Assembly (NCBI RefSeq): GCF_013488225.1
Contig: NZ_CP041238.1
Location: 2,319,501 to 2,383,500, forward strand
DNA from: Sinorhizobium mexicanum
Lineage (GTDB): Bacteria; Pseudomonadota; Alphaproteobacteria; Rhizobiales; Rhizobiaceae
Length of the DNA: 64,000 bases
Direction of reading: 5' to 3'
Part shown: piece by piece, positions 1 through 7,763 of the stretch
Layout: each line of letters starts with the position of its first letter
Numbering within the stretch: position 1 is the first letter of the stretch
Translations under genes and position numbers: made by a program
The notes under the pieces: model-generated
Database searches by the model: none
Told to the model about the DNA's origin: nothing
Seen by the model: only the letters and a program-made list of their open reading frames with translations

Positions 1-1492
1 GGAGCGCTGTGGCGATCGGATGGCGCGAATGGAGAGCGAGTGCGGCTGCGGTCGCGAGCGCGCCCGGATCGACTTCGCCCGCATTGGTAAGCCGCGGCTC
101 GCCCATGGTGAGCGTGCCGGTCTTGTCGAGCAGCACGGCGTCGATTTCGGCAAGGCGCTCCATCGCCGATCCATCCTTGACCATGACGCCGCCCTGGAAG
201 AGCCGGCCGGCCGCAACGACCTGAACCACGGGCACCGCGAGGCCGAGGGCACAAGGGCATGTGATAATGAGAACGGCAACCGCGATCAGCATGGCGTGGC
301 GGACATCGCCCTCGATCAGCATCCAGCCAATGAAGGAAAGCAGCGCCAGCAGGTGGACGGCTGGCGAATAATAGCGCGCCGCACGGTCGGCAATGCGGCG
401 ATAGCGCGCCCTGCCCCCTTCGGCGGCCTCCATCAGCCCCGTGATCTCGGCCAGGAACGAGTCGCGCGCCGCCGCCGTCGCCTCGAGCGTCAGCGGGCCG
501 GTGAGATTGAGCGTGCCGGCCTGCACGGCGTCACCAACGCTGACGGCGACCGGCGCGCTTTCGCCGTTGACGACCGAGCGGTCGAGATCGGTCGCACCCG
601 AAAGCACGCACCCGTCGACCGGAATGCGCTCACCGGCGGCAACCAACAGCCGCTCGCCGGGCCTGATCTCGTCGACCGGGCGATAGTCGCGCGAGCCGTC
701 GGAATTGACGATCGTCGCGCCGCGTGGCGACAGCCGGGCAAGACCGCTGATCGCCGAGCGCGCCCGCCCGCGCATCATGTGATCGAGGGTGCGGCCGATC
801 AACAGGAAGAACAGCAGCGTCACGGAGGCGTCGAACCAGGCATGTGCGCCATGGCTGATCGTCTCATGGAGCGACATGCCGTAGGAAAGCGTCACGGCAA
901 GCGCGATCGGCACATCCATGTTGGTACGGCCATGGCGAAGCGCATTCCAGGCAGACTGATAGAAGAAGCGCCCCGAATAGATCATCGCCGGCGCCGCGAT
1001 CATCGCCGAGATCCAGTGAAAAAGATCGCGGGTCGCGGCATCCGCGCCCGACCAGACGGAAACGGACAGCAGCATGATGTTGGTCGCCGCGAAACCGGAA
1101 ACGGCAACGGCACGGATCAGCTGCTTGAGCAGGACGTCGCCTTCCTCCTCGCCGGCGGCGAAGAGATGCGCTTCGTAACCGCAACCCCGGATGGCGCGCG
1201 CGATTTCGAGCGGGTCGGTGCGCCGGCCTTCGAGCTCCTCCTTCCAGACGACGGACACGCGGCGCGACGAAAGATTGACGCGCGCGCGCTCGACCTCGGG
1301 TCTCTTGCGAAGCGCCCCTTCGATCGTCGTGATGCAGGCACCGCAGTGGACGCCGGGCACGCTGAGATCCGTTTGGCGCAGGCCGTCTCCAAGCGCGCGG
1401 CTCGCAAGCCACAGCTCCTCGGAAGCAGGCAGCCCCTGCCCGGCCCGTTCGATCTCGAGCGCGCCTTCCACGCCTGCGGCACAGCAGCTCAT
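1..1492 (-). CDS. fixI: FixI, copper-type P1B ATPase (3' end beyond window)
   Basis: Translation from the ATG at 1492 runs open to the window edge, giving about 497 of the roughly 750 residues usual for FixI/CcoI. It is an inner-membrane cation-pumping ATPase thought to supply copper for cbb3 oxidase assembly. Visible in order: an N-terminal heavy-metal-associated domain with GVHCGAC near residue 50, several hydrophobic segments, the intramembrane CPC motif near residue 410, and the phosphorylation motif DKTGTLT near residue 452. The ATP-binding domain is lost off the edge. The start overlaps the fixH stop by 4 bases, indicating translational coupling in fixGHI(S). fixS would be expected just outside the window. 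Confidence 0.95.
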   Translation of the reverse strand, partial: MSCCAAGVEGALEIERAGQGLPASEELWLASRALGDGLRQTDLSVPGVHCGACITTIEGALRKRPEVERARVNLSSRRVSVVWKEELEGRRTDPLEIARAIRGCGYEAHLFAAGEEEGDVLLKQLIRAVAVSGFAATNIMLLSVSVWSGADAATRDLFHWISAMIAAPAMIYSGRFFYQSAWNALRHGRTNMDVPIALAVTLSYGMSLHETISHGAHAWFDASVTLLFFLLIGRTLDHMMRGRARSAISGLARLSPRGATIVNSDGSRDYRPVDEIRPGERLLVAAGERIPVDGCVLSGATDLDRSVVNGESAPVAVSVGDAVQAGTLNLTGPLTLEATAAARDSFLAEITGLMEAAEGGRARYRRIADRAARYYSPAVHLLALLSFIGWMLIEGDVRHAMLIAVAVLIITCPCALGLAVPVVQVVAAGRLFQGGVMVKDGSAMERLAEIDAVLLDKTGTLTMGEPRLTNAGEVDPGALATAAALALHSRHPIATAL

Positions 1493-1983
1493 TTGCGCTC
1501 TCCTGGCACGACGAACCGAATGGCCTGGCGATAAACGACCTTCTCGCCAGCCATTGCAGTCATGTCAGCGATCCACTGTCCGGGCTTGAGCGTCCGTGCG
1601 GAGACGAAGGCGCCAGGAGCCTCACGATCGAGTTCGATGCGCACGTCTTCATGTTCCTCGACGGGACGCTTGAATACGGCGACAACCCTCTCGGCCGTCC
1701 GGTCCACCTCGCCGTTGCGGGTCAAAGTATAGCGGATGGAACCCGGCTCTGCGACGAGCGCGCCCTCAATGCCGCGGGCAGCAAAGGCACGCGTCTCTGC
1801 CACCTTGCCGTTGAACTGCTGGCTGGCGATATAGGTATTCTCTACGACAAGGCCGCTCCAACTGCGGCTGGCGTTCCAGGCCATGACCAGATTGACGGAA
1901 ATGATGGTGCCGAAGAAAAGGCTCATCACACCCAGCATATGCCAGCCAGTAAATTCCCGCGGCGCGCTTTGCTCCTTCGTCAT
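1489..1983 (-). CDS. fixH: FixH, cbb3 oxidase assembly protein
   Basis: 164 residues, the usual FixH length. A single N-terminal transmembrane segment (about residues 14-34, MLGVMSLFFGTIISVNLVMA) is followed by a periplasmic domain with the family's YIASQQFNGK-like stretch. It is required with FixG, FixI and FixS for maturation of the cbb3 terminal oxidase and may assist copper delivery. It sits between fixG (4-base overlap at 1980-1983) and fixI (4-base overlap at 1489-1492), so the three genes are tightly coupled. Identification rests on length, topology and context as much as on sequence. Confidence 0.93.
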   Translation of the reverse strand: MTKEQSAPREFTGWHMLGVMSLFFGTIISVNLVMAWNASRSWSGLVVENTYIASQQFNGKVAETRAFAARGIEGALVAEPGSIRYTLTRNGEVDRTAERVVAVFKRPVEEHEDVRIELDREAPGAFVSARTLKPGQWIADMTAMAGEKVVYRQAIRFVVPGERK

Positions 1984-3554
1984 CTTGCTACTCCAGGGCG
2001 GTTGAAGTTGGCCTGATAGACATCGCGTTCATGGCTGGACGGATCTTCGGCGGTCAGTATGAAGCCCTTGTCCGCCTCGGCAAGCTTTTCCTTCGGCAAG
2101 GTGACGAAAACCTTGAGCGCGGTGACCTTGTCCGGATCGACGCCGACCGCGAAACGGCGACCGTCGCCCGGCGCCTGTCCGGCAATCCGCATCGATGCTG
2201 CCGGCATGCCTTCCAGCGTCAGTGTGATCGTGCGCTGCTCCGGTATCATGTTGAGAAGCTTGACCATGTAGCCGTTTCGTACCGAGCCGTCCGACTCGAG
2301 CACGAATTGCGGATTTCGGTCGTGCAACACATTGAGTTCCAGCCGGTCGCGCGACACCAGCGCATAGACGAGGCCAATGCCGACCAGCGCCCAGACGCCG
2401 AAATAGAGAAGAACGCGCGGCCGGAAGATGATCCGCCAGTTGAAGTGACGGACCTTGTCGACGAAGGCGCCGTCAGCGTCGCGCACCCGGGTCGGGTCGA
2501 TCGCCGTCGTGCCGTTGTTCGTGGCGAGAGCCATGTTCGACGCATAGTCGCTGAGGGTCGCATAGGCGATCAGGCCGCGTTCGCGCCCGAGCTTGTCCAT
2601 CACGCCGTCGCAAGCGTCGATGCAGAGTGCGCAGGTGATGCATTCGAGCTGCTGGCCGTCGCGAATATCGATGCCCATCGGACAGACGGCGACACACGCA
2701 TTGCAATCGACACAATCGCCGACCACATCACCCGCTGCCGCCGCCTTCTTGGCATGGCGTGAGCGCGGCTCGCCGCGCCAGTCGTTATAGGTGACGACGA
2801 GCGAATTCTCGTCCAGCATCGCTGCCTGGATGCGCGGCCACGGGCACATGTAGGTGCAGACCTGCTCGCGCATCAGACCACCGAAGACATAGGTCGTCGC
2901 CATCAGGATCGCGACCGTCATGTAGGCGACCGCGGGCGCTTCCAGCATGACGAAGCTCTTCAGCAGCGAGGGCGCGTCGGCGAAATAGAAGATCCAGGCG
3001 CCACCGGTCGCGATGCCGATCAGCAGCCATATCGCGTGCTTGACGACGCGCTTCCAGATCTTGTCGAATGTCCAGGGTCCCGCGTCGAGCCGCATGCGTG
3101 CATTGCGGTCGCCCTCGATGAAGCGCTCGACCACAAGGAAAAGATCGACCCAGACGGTCTGCGGGCAGGTGTAGCCGCACCAGGCACGCCCGACGGCGGT
3201 GGTGACGAGGAAGAGGCCGAAGCCTGCCATGACCAGCAGCCCGGCGACGAAGAAGAATTCCTGCGGCCAGATCTCGATGAAGAAGAAATAGAAGCGGCGG
3301 GCGGCGAGATCGACCAGCACAGCCTGGTCAGGCGCATGCGCACCGCGCTCCCAACGGATCCACGGCGTCAGATAATAGATACCCAGCGTGACCAGCATCA
3401 CCAGCCATTTGAACCGGCGGAAGCGGCCTTCGGCTCTCTTTGGAAAGATCTTCCGCCGCTTCTCGTAAAGCGGTTTGCGCTTATGCGCGGCATTGACTGG
3501 TTCGGCTTCGAGCCGCTCGACGGACGCAGCTTTGGTGACAGGCTGGGGACGCAT
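1980..3554 (-). CDS. fixG: FixG, membrane-bound ferredoxin-like cbb3 assembly protein
   Basis: 524 residues when started at the ATG at 3554. A longer open frame reaches 3632 but would run into the FixK box, so the inner start is preferred. FixG/CcoG is a polytopic membrane protein with 4Fe-4S centres, implicated in copper reduction during cbb3 oxidase assembly. Visible motifs are CGYTCPQTVW, CTYMCPWPR and two ferredoxin-type clusters, CVDCNACVAVCP and CITCALCIDAC, in the middle of the protein, with several hydrophobic helices and a C-terminal periplasmic immunoglobulin-like domain. It is the first gene of fixGHI, with an anaerobox about 70 bases upstream. Confidence 0.96.
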   Translation of the reverse strand: MRPQPVTKAASVERLEAEPVNAAHKRKPLYEKRRKIFPKRAEGRFRRFKWLVMLVTLGIYYLTPWIRWERGAHAPDQAVLVDLAARRFYFFFIEIWPQEFFFVAGLLVMAGFGLFLVTTAVGRAWCGYTCPQTVWVDLFLVVERFIEGDRNARMRLDAGPWTFDKIWKRVVKHAIWLLIGIATGGAWIFYFADAPSLLKSFVMLEAPAVAYMTVAILMATTYVFGGLMREQVCTYMCPWPRIQAAMLDENSLVVTYNDWRGEPRSRHAKKAAAAGDVVGDCVDCNACVAVCPMGIDIRDGQQLECITCALCIDACDGVMDKLGRERGLIAYATLSDYASNMALATNNGTTAIDPTRVRDADGAFVDKVRHFNWRIIFRPRVLLYFGVWALVGIGLVYALVSRDRLELNVLHDRNPQFVLESDGSVRNGYMVKLLNMIPEQRTITLTLEGMPAASMRIAGQAPGDGRRFAVGVDPDKVTALKVFVTLPKEKLAEADKGFILTAEDPSSHERDVYQANFNRPGVAR

Positions 3555-3618
3555 TATGGGAATCCGGAAATGGCTTGCTGTTCGAGCCGCGTTTTGCCGG
3601 ATCTGCCCGCGCCAAACC

Positions 3619-3632
3619 TTGATCTGCGTCAA
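3619..3632. promoter_or_regulatory. FixK/FNR box upstream of fixGHI
   Basis: TTGATCTGCGTCAA fits TTGAT-N4-ATCAA with one mismatch (GTCAA). It lies 65-78 bases upstream of the fixG start and would drive fixGHI under low oxygen. It also lies about 130 bases upstream of the divergent AraC gene, whose control by it is uncertain. Confidence 0.8.
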
Positions 3633-3761
3633 GTTTGCGCCCTAATGCCGCACGGTGCGTCGAAACGTCCAAACCCGCGCATCCATTGCATTTTACCTGC
3701 ACGCTTTATGCCCGATTTCCGGTGTAAGATTAAATGAGCTTTGTACGACGGATCGTTTCGC

Positions 3762-4553
3762 ATGAAGGAAATCACGCAAGATCAATCCGACAGTCCGGGC
3801 CTCGCCCAAAGCCGAGGCATCTATCGCGAGCAGGCGTCATCCGGCGCGCTGGCGGGCGATGTGAAGTGCTTCTGGACGCACCACCTGCCCGAGACCGCGC
3901 GGGTGGCGGTGGTGCCGGATGGCTGCGTCGACATCATCTGGATTTCCGGCGGCCTTGCAGTTGTCGGGCCGGACAAGGTGGCGGCCTTTCCCGAGCTCGT
4001 CGCCGGCGAAACCGTCGTCGGCGCTCGCTTCCGCATTGGTTCGGCCGCGTCCTGGCTGCGCACGCCGCTCGACGCGATCACCGGCAAGACCGTTCCTCTC
4101 GACGTTTTCTGGGGCCGCGCGGCGCGCGCGCTGGAGACGCAGATGGCGGAAGAGCCAGATGCGGCGGCCCGGATTGGCGTTCTGCGGGCGACCCTGCAGG
4201 GGCGGCTCGCCACGGTGAAGCCTCTATCGTCCGAGATCGCCGCCTGTGTCTCGCTTCTCGAAAACGGCCGGATAAGCGCCGTCGAGCCGATTCGCACGCT
4301 CGCGCAAGAGACCGGAACCAGCGAACGGACGCTGCGTCGTCGCTGCCACGAGCATTTCGGCTACGGCGCCAAGACGCTCGACCGCATCCTCCGGCTGCAG
4401 CGTTTTCTCCGCTCCTGCCGGGCCTGGCCGCAAAATACACTGGCGACGCTCGCGCTCGATGCAGGCTACGCCGATCAGGCTCATCTCAGCCGCGAGGCGA
4501 AGGAACTGACGTCGTTGACGCCCAGCGACATTCAGAAGCAACTCGTATACTGA
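3762..4553 (+). CDS. AraC-family transcriptional regulator
   Basis: About 263 residues from the ATG at 3762; an in-frame TTG at 3741 would add seven. The N-terminal half has the DUF6597-type signature (VPDGCVDIIW and GARFRIGSAASWL) that precedes AraC HTH domains in many regulators. The C-terminal part carries two helix-turn-helix units: the first around AQETGTSERTLRRRC, the second around DAGYADQAHLSREAK. It lies divergently from fixGHI and upstream of an SRPBCC/VOC pair that it may control. Ligand and targets cannot be told from the sequence. The Shine-Dalgarno is weak, so the start is uncertain. Confidence 0.85.
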   Translation: MKEITQDQSDSPGLAQSRGIYREQASSGALAGDVKCFWTHHLPETARVAVVPDGCVDIIWISGGLAVVGPDKVAAFPELVAGETVVGARFRIGSAASWLRTPLDAITGKTVPLDVFWGRAARALETQMAEEPDAAARIGVLRATLQGRLATVKPLSSEIAACVSLLENGRISAVEPIRTLAQETGTSERTLRRRCHEHFGYGAKTLDRILRLQRFLRSCRAWPQNTLATLALDAGYADQAHLSREAKELTSLTPSDIQKQLVY

Positions 4554-4716
4554 TGCAGAACGTTAGAAAAGACCATCAACCTACTCACCAGGAACGGTGA
4601 AATGAGCCCTCCCATACAGGCGTCTGGACCGCCGTTGCCGCTGACTGCGGTTGGCCGTTTCGTTCAAGACGGCACCTCCGGGACGTGGTAGCGATAGCGT
4701 CAAAGGGAGTGAACGC

Positions 4717-5157
4717 ATGGCAACCATGGCCACCAGGATCATTCACACGTCGATCGCGCGCGACTGGCGCGAGGTCTATGCCTTCATGGCCGATCACGAG
4801 AAGATGCCGCTCTGGGCCTCCGGGCTGTCTTCCGGGCTCACGCGCGATGGCGACGAATGGGTCGCGCCCGGTCCGCTCGGCAATGCGCGCGTGCGCTTTG
4901 CGCCGGACAATGATTTCGGCGTGGTCGATCACCTCGTAACGCTCGAGAGCGGGCTGAAGGCGCACAACGCATTGCGGGTGGTACCGAACGGCGATGGTGC
5001 GGAGGTCATGTTCACCCTGCTCCGGCAACCGGACATGAGCGACGAGCAATTCGCCGCCGACGCGGCATGGGTCGAAAAAGACCTCGCAGCGCTCAAGTCC
5101 ATCATGGAATCCGATCAGGAATCCGAGCAACCCGCAGAAAGAACGGTGCACAGATGA
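4717..5157 (+). CDS. SRPBCC (START-like) domain protein
   Basis: 146 residues from the ATG at 4717, preceded by AAGGGAG at good spacing; a longer frame from 4651 lacks such a site. The sequence pattern (paired-aromatic N-terminal strand, DWREVYAFMADHEKMPLWASG, then alternating beta strands and a long C-terminal helix) is that of the polyketide-cyclase/START-like fold, which binds small hydrophobic ligands. No specific substrate is recognised. It overlaps the VOC gene by 4 bases (ATGA), so the two are co-translated and probably act together, perhaps under the AraC regulator upstream. Confidence 0.75.
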   Translation: MATMATRIIHTSIARDWREVYAFMADHEKMPLWASGLSSGLTRDGDEWVAPGPLGNARVRFAPDNDFGVVDHLVTLESGLKAHNALRVVPNGDGAEVMFTLLRQPDMSDEQFAADAAWVEKDLAALKSIMESDQESEQPAERTVHR

Positions 5158-5507
5158 GCAAACAGGGCAACGATCGCCGCATCGACTATATCGAGTTCAA
5201 TGTGGCAAGCATCGAAGCGAGCAAGGCCTTTTACGGCGGCGCCTTCGGCTGGACGTTTACCGACTACGGCCCCGAATATTGCGAATTCGCAGATGGTCGC
5301 CTGACGGGCGGCTTCACGACACTTGGACCCGTCCGAAGCGGCGGGCCACTCGTCATCGTCTACGCCGTTGATCTCGAGGACGCGTCGCGGCGCGTCGAGG
5401 CGGCCGGCGGCAAGATCGTCAAGCCGATCTATTCCTTCCCCGGAGGCCGCCGCTTCCATTTCGCCGACCCGGACGGATACGAGCTCGCGGTCTGGTCGGC
5501 TCAGTAA
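5154..5507 (+). CDS. VOC (glyoxalase/bleomycin-resistance-like) family protein
   Basis: 117 residues. It shows the vicinal-oxygen-chelate pattern of a single module: DYIEFNVASIEASKAFYGGAFGW at the N-terminus (split by variable residues in the family), and FHFADPDGYELAVW at the C-terminus, a typical end motif of this family. Such proteins are metal-dependent lyases, dioxygenases or simple binders; the substrate is unknown. The start codon overlaps the stop of the SRPBCC gene. It ends 4 bases before the convergent 28-residue small gene. Confidence 0.85.
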   Translation: MSKQGNDRRIDYIEFNVASIEASKAFYGGAFGWTFTDYGPEYCEFADGRLTGGFTTLGPVRSGGPLVIVYAVDLEDASRRVEAAGGKIVKPIYSFPGGRRFHFADPDGYELAVWSAQ

Positions 5508-5511
5508 GGGG

Positions 5512-5598
5512 CTACTCCCCGAACCGGATGAACAGCGCGCTGACGAGGCCGAAGACGACGATGCACTGGAGAATGAACATCGGCCACTCTTGTGACAT
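5512..5598 (-). CDS. 28-residue putative single-pass membrane protein
   Basis: An ATG at 5598 follows GGAGA in a good Shine-Dalgarno context (GAGAGGAGAAATCGAG then ATG) and reads 28 codons to TAG. The product begins MSQEWPMF, then has a hydrophobic core (ILQCIVVFGLVSALFI), and ends RFGE. That is the form of a one-helix membrane peptide. It lies in the minus-strand direction downstream of fixNOQP and upstream of fixGHI, so it may be expressed with the cbb3 genes, although a terminator at 5844-5879 separates it from fixP. I do not recognise a family. It could be a small accessory of the oxidase or a chance ORF. Confidence 0.55.
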   Translation of the reverse strand: MSQEWPMFILQCIVVFGLVSALFIRFGE

Positions 5599-5618
5599 CT
5601 CGATTTCTCCTCTCTACA

Positions 5619-5710
5619 GCGCCACGCGTCCGGTTAGACGCGCAGAGATTGCTGTAGATCTTTGAATCTCTGCATGATTTTGCCCCCGATCGATTCCGAG
5701 TTAGGGATCA
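5619..5710 (+). repeat. dispersed palindromic repeat, family A (copy 1)
   Basis: Contains GCGTC..GACGC arms, then GCTGTAG..TTTGAAT..TGCATGATTTTG and CGATTCCGA. This degenerate layout is shared with copies at 29770, 42075 and 48147. The remainder of the gap to fixP holds a hairpin around 5718-5770 and the fixP terminator; no other gene is seen in it. Confidence 0.65.
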
Positions 5711-5843
5711 CTAGCAGGGCATGCGTTTCTCGCGCCGCGCTCCGGCGCACAGCCAGAACGCCCATGCCCGGTGAGGGTTCCCATTGATGATGAACCGAAC
5801 CGGCAACAATGGCGAGTCCAACCTCCGAGTTGCGCTCGCAACA

Positions 5844-5879
5844 GAAAGGCCCCGCGTCCTTGTAAGACGCGAGGCCCCT
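5844..5879 (-). terminator. probable terminator of fixNOQP
   Basis: On the minus strand GGGGCCTCGCGTC pairs imperfectly with GACGCGGGGCC across a short loop and is followed by TTTCT, 27 bases after the fixP stop. Confidence 0.65.
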
Positions 5880-5905
5880 CGCCCCTCAGCCGTGAAGGCC
5901 TGCCC

Positions 5906-6769
5906 CTATTCCCCGCCTCCAAGCGAGTGGACGAAGACGGCAAGCTGCTTGACCGTCGTGTCGCCGATGCGAGGCAGCCAGGCGGGCATCACGCCGTGCT
6001 TCGGCGCCTTCATCTGGTTGATGATCGCCTGCTCGCCCTCGCCTTTCAGCCAGATCGCATCCGCAATATTGGGTGCGCCCATCTCGCGGCTGCCTTTCGC
6101 GTCGGCGCCGTGGCACGAAGCGCAATTGTCGGCGAAGAGCTGTTTGCCCGCCTCGACTAGCTCGGGGTTCGACGGCGTGGCTGTGAGGCTCACGACATAG
6201 GCGGCCGTCTGTTTCGTCTGCTCGGCGTCGAGCATCTCCGCAAAGGACGGCATCTCGGAAACGCGAGTCTCTCCGTCGGCGTCATGACGAATGCCGTGCG
6301 CGATCGTCTGGTAGATCTCCTCAGGCTTGCCACCCCAGAGCCAGTCGTCATCGTTGAGGTTAGGGAAGCCTTGCCCGCCGGCGGCGCCCGAGCCATGGCA
6401 CTGCGCACAGTTCACCTTGAAGGCGGAAGCGCCGGCCGAAACGGCAAACTGCTGCAAGTGCGGATCGGCAATGATTTCGTCGAGCGAACTCGAAGCGATC
6501 CGCTCCAGGTTGCCGGCCTGTGCCGCCTTGGCGTTGGCGAGCTCGACGCTAACCTCGGAGCGGCTCGAATAGCCGAGCACGCCCTTGGTCGCCTCTGTCA
6601 GCATCGGCCATGAGGGATACGCGATTGCATAGCCGATTGCCCAGATGATCGTCGCGTAGAAGCTGTAGACCCACCAGCGCGGCATCGGGTTGTTGAGTTC
6701 GCGAATGCCGTCCCACTCGTGACCGGTGGTCTCGACGCCGCTGATCTCGTCAATGTGTTTGTCCGCCAT
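5906..6769 (-). CDS. fixP: FixP/CcoP, diheme cytochrome c subunit of cbb3 oxidase
   Basis: 287 residues, standard for FixP. An N-terminal transmembrane helix (about 33-55, following MPRWWVYSFY) anchors two periplasmic cytochrome c domains with heme-binding CAQCH and CASCH motifs. Each domain has a downstream methionine ligand candidate (MPSFAEML; MPAWLP). It passes electrons from the bc1 complex or cytochrome c to FixO and FixN. It is the last gene of fixNOQP, 3 bases after fixQ, and a terminator-like hairpin follows. Confidence 0.97.
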   Translation of the reverse strand: MADKHIDEISGVETTGHEWDGIRELNNPMPRWWVYSFYATIIWAIGYAIAYPSWPMLTEATKGVLGYSSRSEVSVELANAKAAQAGNLERIASSSLDEIIADPHLQQFAVSAGASAFKVNCAQCHGSGAAGGQGFPNLNDDDWLWGGKPEEIYQTIAHGIRHDADGETRVSEMPSFAEMLDAEQTKQTAAYVVSLTATPSNPELVEAGKQLFADNCASCHGADAKGSREMGAPNIADAIWLKGEGEQAIINQMKAPKHGVMPAWLPRIGDTTVKQLAVFVHSLGGGE

Positions 6770-6772
6770 GGG

Positions 6773-7006
6773 TCAATCCTCCTTTCGAGCGGCATGAGGG
6801 AAAGTGTGCAGCGGTTTTCCGCGCGCATGCCGCTCTGATCTTCGCGTGTCGATCACATCGTGATCGAAGGGTATGGAAGCAGCCCGATCGGCGGCATTCT
6901 TGGCGCCCGGCCGGAAGACGAAAGCGACGACGCCGAGGAAGAAGACCATCATGGCGACGAGGCCCCAACTGTCGGCGAAATGACGCATGAACGTGTAGGT
7001 TTCCAT
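6773..7006 (-). CDS. fixQ: FixQ/CcoQ with repeat-encoded C-terminal extension
   Basis: 77 residues from the ATG at 7006; FixQ is usually near 50. Residues 1-46 look like ordinary FixQ: METYTFMRHFADSWG, one transmembrane helix with a VFFLGVVAFVFRPG core, then a charged tail. Residues 47-74 are encoded by a palindromic repeat (6787-6868) and read VIDTRRSERHARGKPLHTF followed by PHAA. The gene then finishes with KED just before fixP. FixQ stabilises the cbb3 complex, and the extension would lie on the cytoplasmic face. The frame has been kept open through the repeat, so the gene is probably functional. Confidence 0.93.
   Translation of the reverse strand: METYTFMRHFADSWGLVAMMVFFLGVVAFVFRPGAKNAADRAASIPFDHDVIDTRRSERHARGKPLHTFPHAARKED
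6787..6868 (-). repeat. RIME-like palindromic repeat inside fixQ (family B)
   Basis: Outer arms GAGCGGCATG (6787) and CATGCCGCTC (6826) enclose nested GCGGTTTTCCGC. A second small palindrome TCGATCAC-ATC-GTGATCGA follows at 6849-6867. The same core (GCGG-AAAACCGC-TTCACACTTT-CCTCATCCCGC) occurs at 17762 and 20936. Confidence 0.85.
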
Positions 7007-7019
7007 GTCGGTTTCCCTC

Positions 7020-7751
7020 TTAGCGATAGCCGGTGGTGTCGTCGTAGGTCGAGAAGTCGACGAGCGTCCCGAGCATCTGGAGATAGGCAATGAGCGCATC
7101 CATCTCCGTCAGCCTTTGCGCGTCACCGTCGAAATCGCCGAGCTTGGCCTTCGGGTAGCGCGCCTCGATGCCGGCCGTGTCGGCATTGGGATCGGCCTGC
7201 GCCTTGAGGTCCGCCGCCGCGCTGTCGATCATCTCGTCCGTGTAGGGGACGCCGACCGCCCTGTTGGCCTTGAGGTTCATCGCGACGTTCGTCACCTCCA
7301 GCGGCGTTTCCTTCAGGAAAGCGTAGCTTGGCATGACCGATTCCGGCACCACCGAGCGCGGCTCGGTCATGTGCTGGACGTGCCATTCGTTGGAGTAACG
7401 ATCGCCGACCCGGGCGAGGTCCGGCCCGGTGCGCTTCGAGCCCCACTGGAACGGGTGGTCGTACATCGACTCCGCGGCGAGCGAGTAATGCCCGTAGCGC
7501 TCGACCTCGTCGCGGAACGGACGGATCATCTGGCTGTGGCAGACATAGCAGCCTTCGCGGACATAGATGTCGCGTCCGGCAAGCTCCAGTGGCGAATAGG
7601 GCCGCATGCCTTCAACCTTCTCGATGGTGTTTTCGAGATAGAAGAGCGGTGCGATTTCCACGATGCCGCCGATCGAGACGACGAGCAGCGAGCCGACCAG
7701 GAGGAGCGTGGCGTTGCGTTCAAGTATGGTGTGTTTGTCAAGAATGGACAC
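7020..7751 (-). CDS. fixO: FixO/CcoO, monoheme cytochrome c subunit of cbb3 oxidase
   Basis: 243 residues, the family length. An N-terminal signal-anchor helix (about 15-37) is followed by a single cytochrome c domain with [12 protein letters not shown]. The CVCH heme site and the following SQMIRP stretch are characteristic of CcoO. The distal methionine is probably in the [11 protein letters not shown] segment. It receives electrons from FixP and passes them to FixN. The gene lies 12 bases after fixN and 13 before fixQ. Confidence 0.97.
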   Translation of the reverse strand: MSILDKHTILERNATLLLVGSLLVVSIGGIVEIAPLFYLENTIEKVEGMRPYSPLELAGRDIYVREGCYVCHSQMIRPFRDEVERYGHYSLAAESMYDHPFQWGSKRTGPDLARVGDRYSNEWHVQHMTEPRSVVPESVMPSYAFLKETPLEVTNVAMNLKANRAVGVPYTDEMIDSAAADLKAQADPNADTAGIEARYPKAKLGDFDGDAQRLTEMDALIAYLQMLGTLVDFSTYDDTTGYR

Positions 7752-7763
7752 GAATCTGCCCTC

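Noticed and set aside
20..1534. Long plus-strand open frame opposite fixI
   Set aside because: Antisense frame of a GC-rich gene; fixI shows all P-type ATPase motifs, while this frame is Arg/Asp/His-rich with no domain.
3555..3632. Upstream extension of fixG to 3632
   Set aside because: Would place the start codon at the edge of the FixK box and exceed the usual FixG length.
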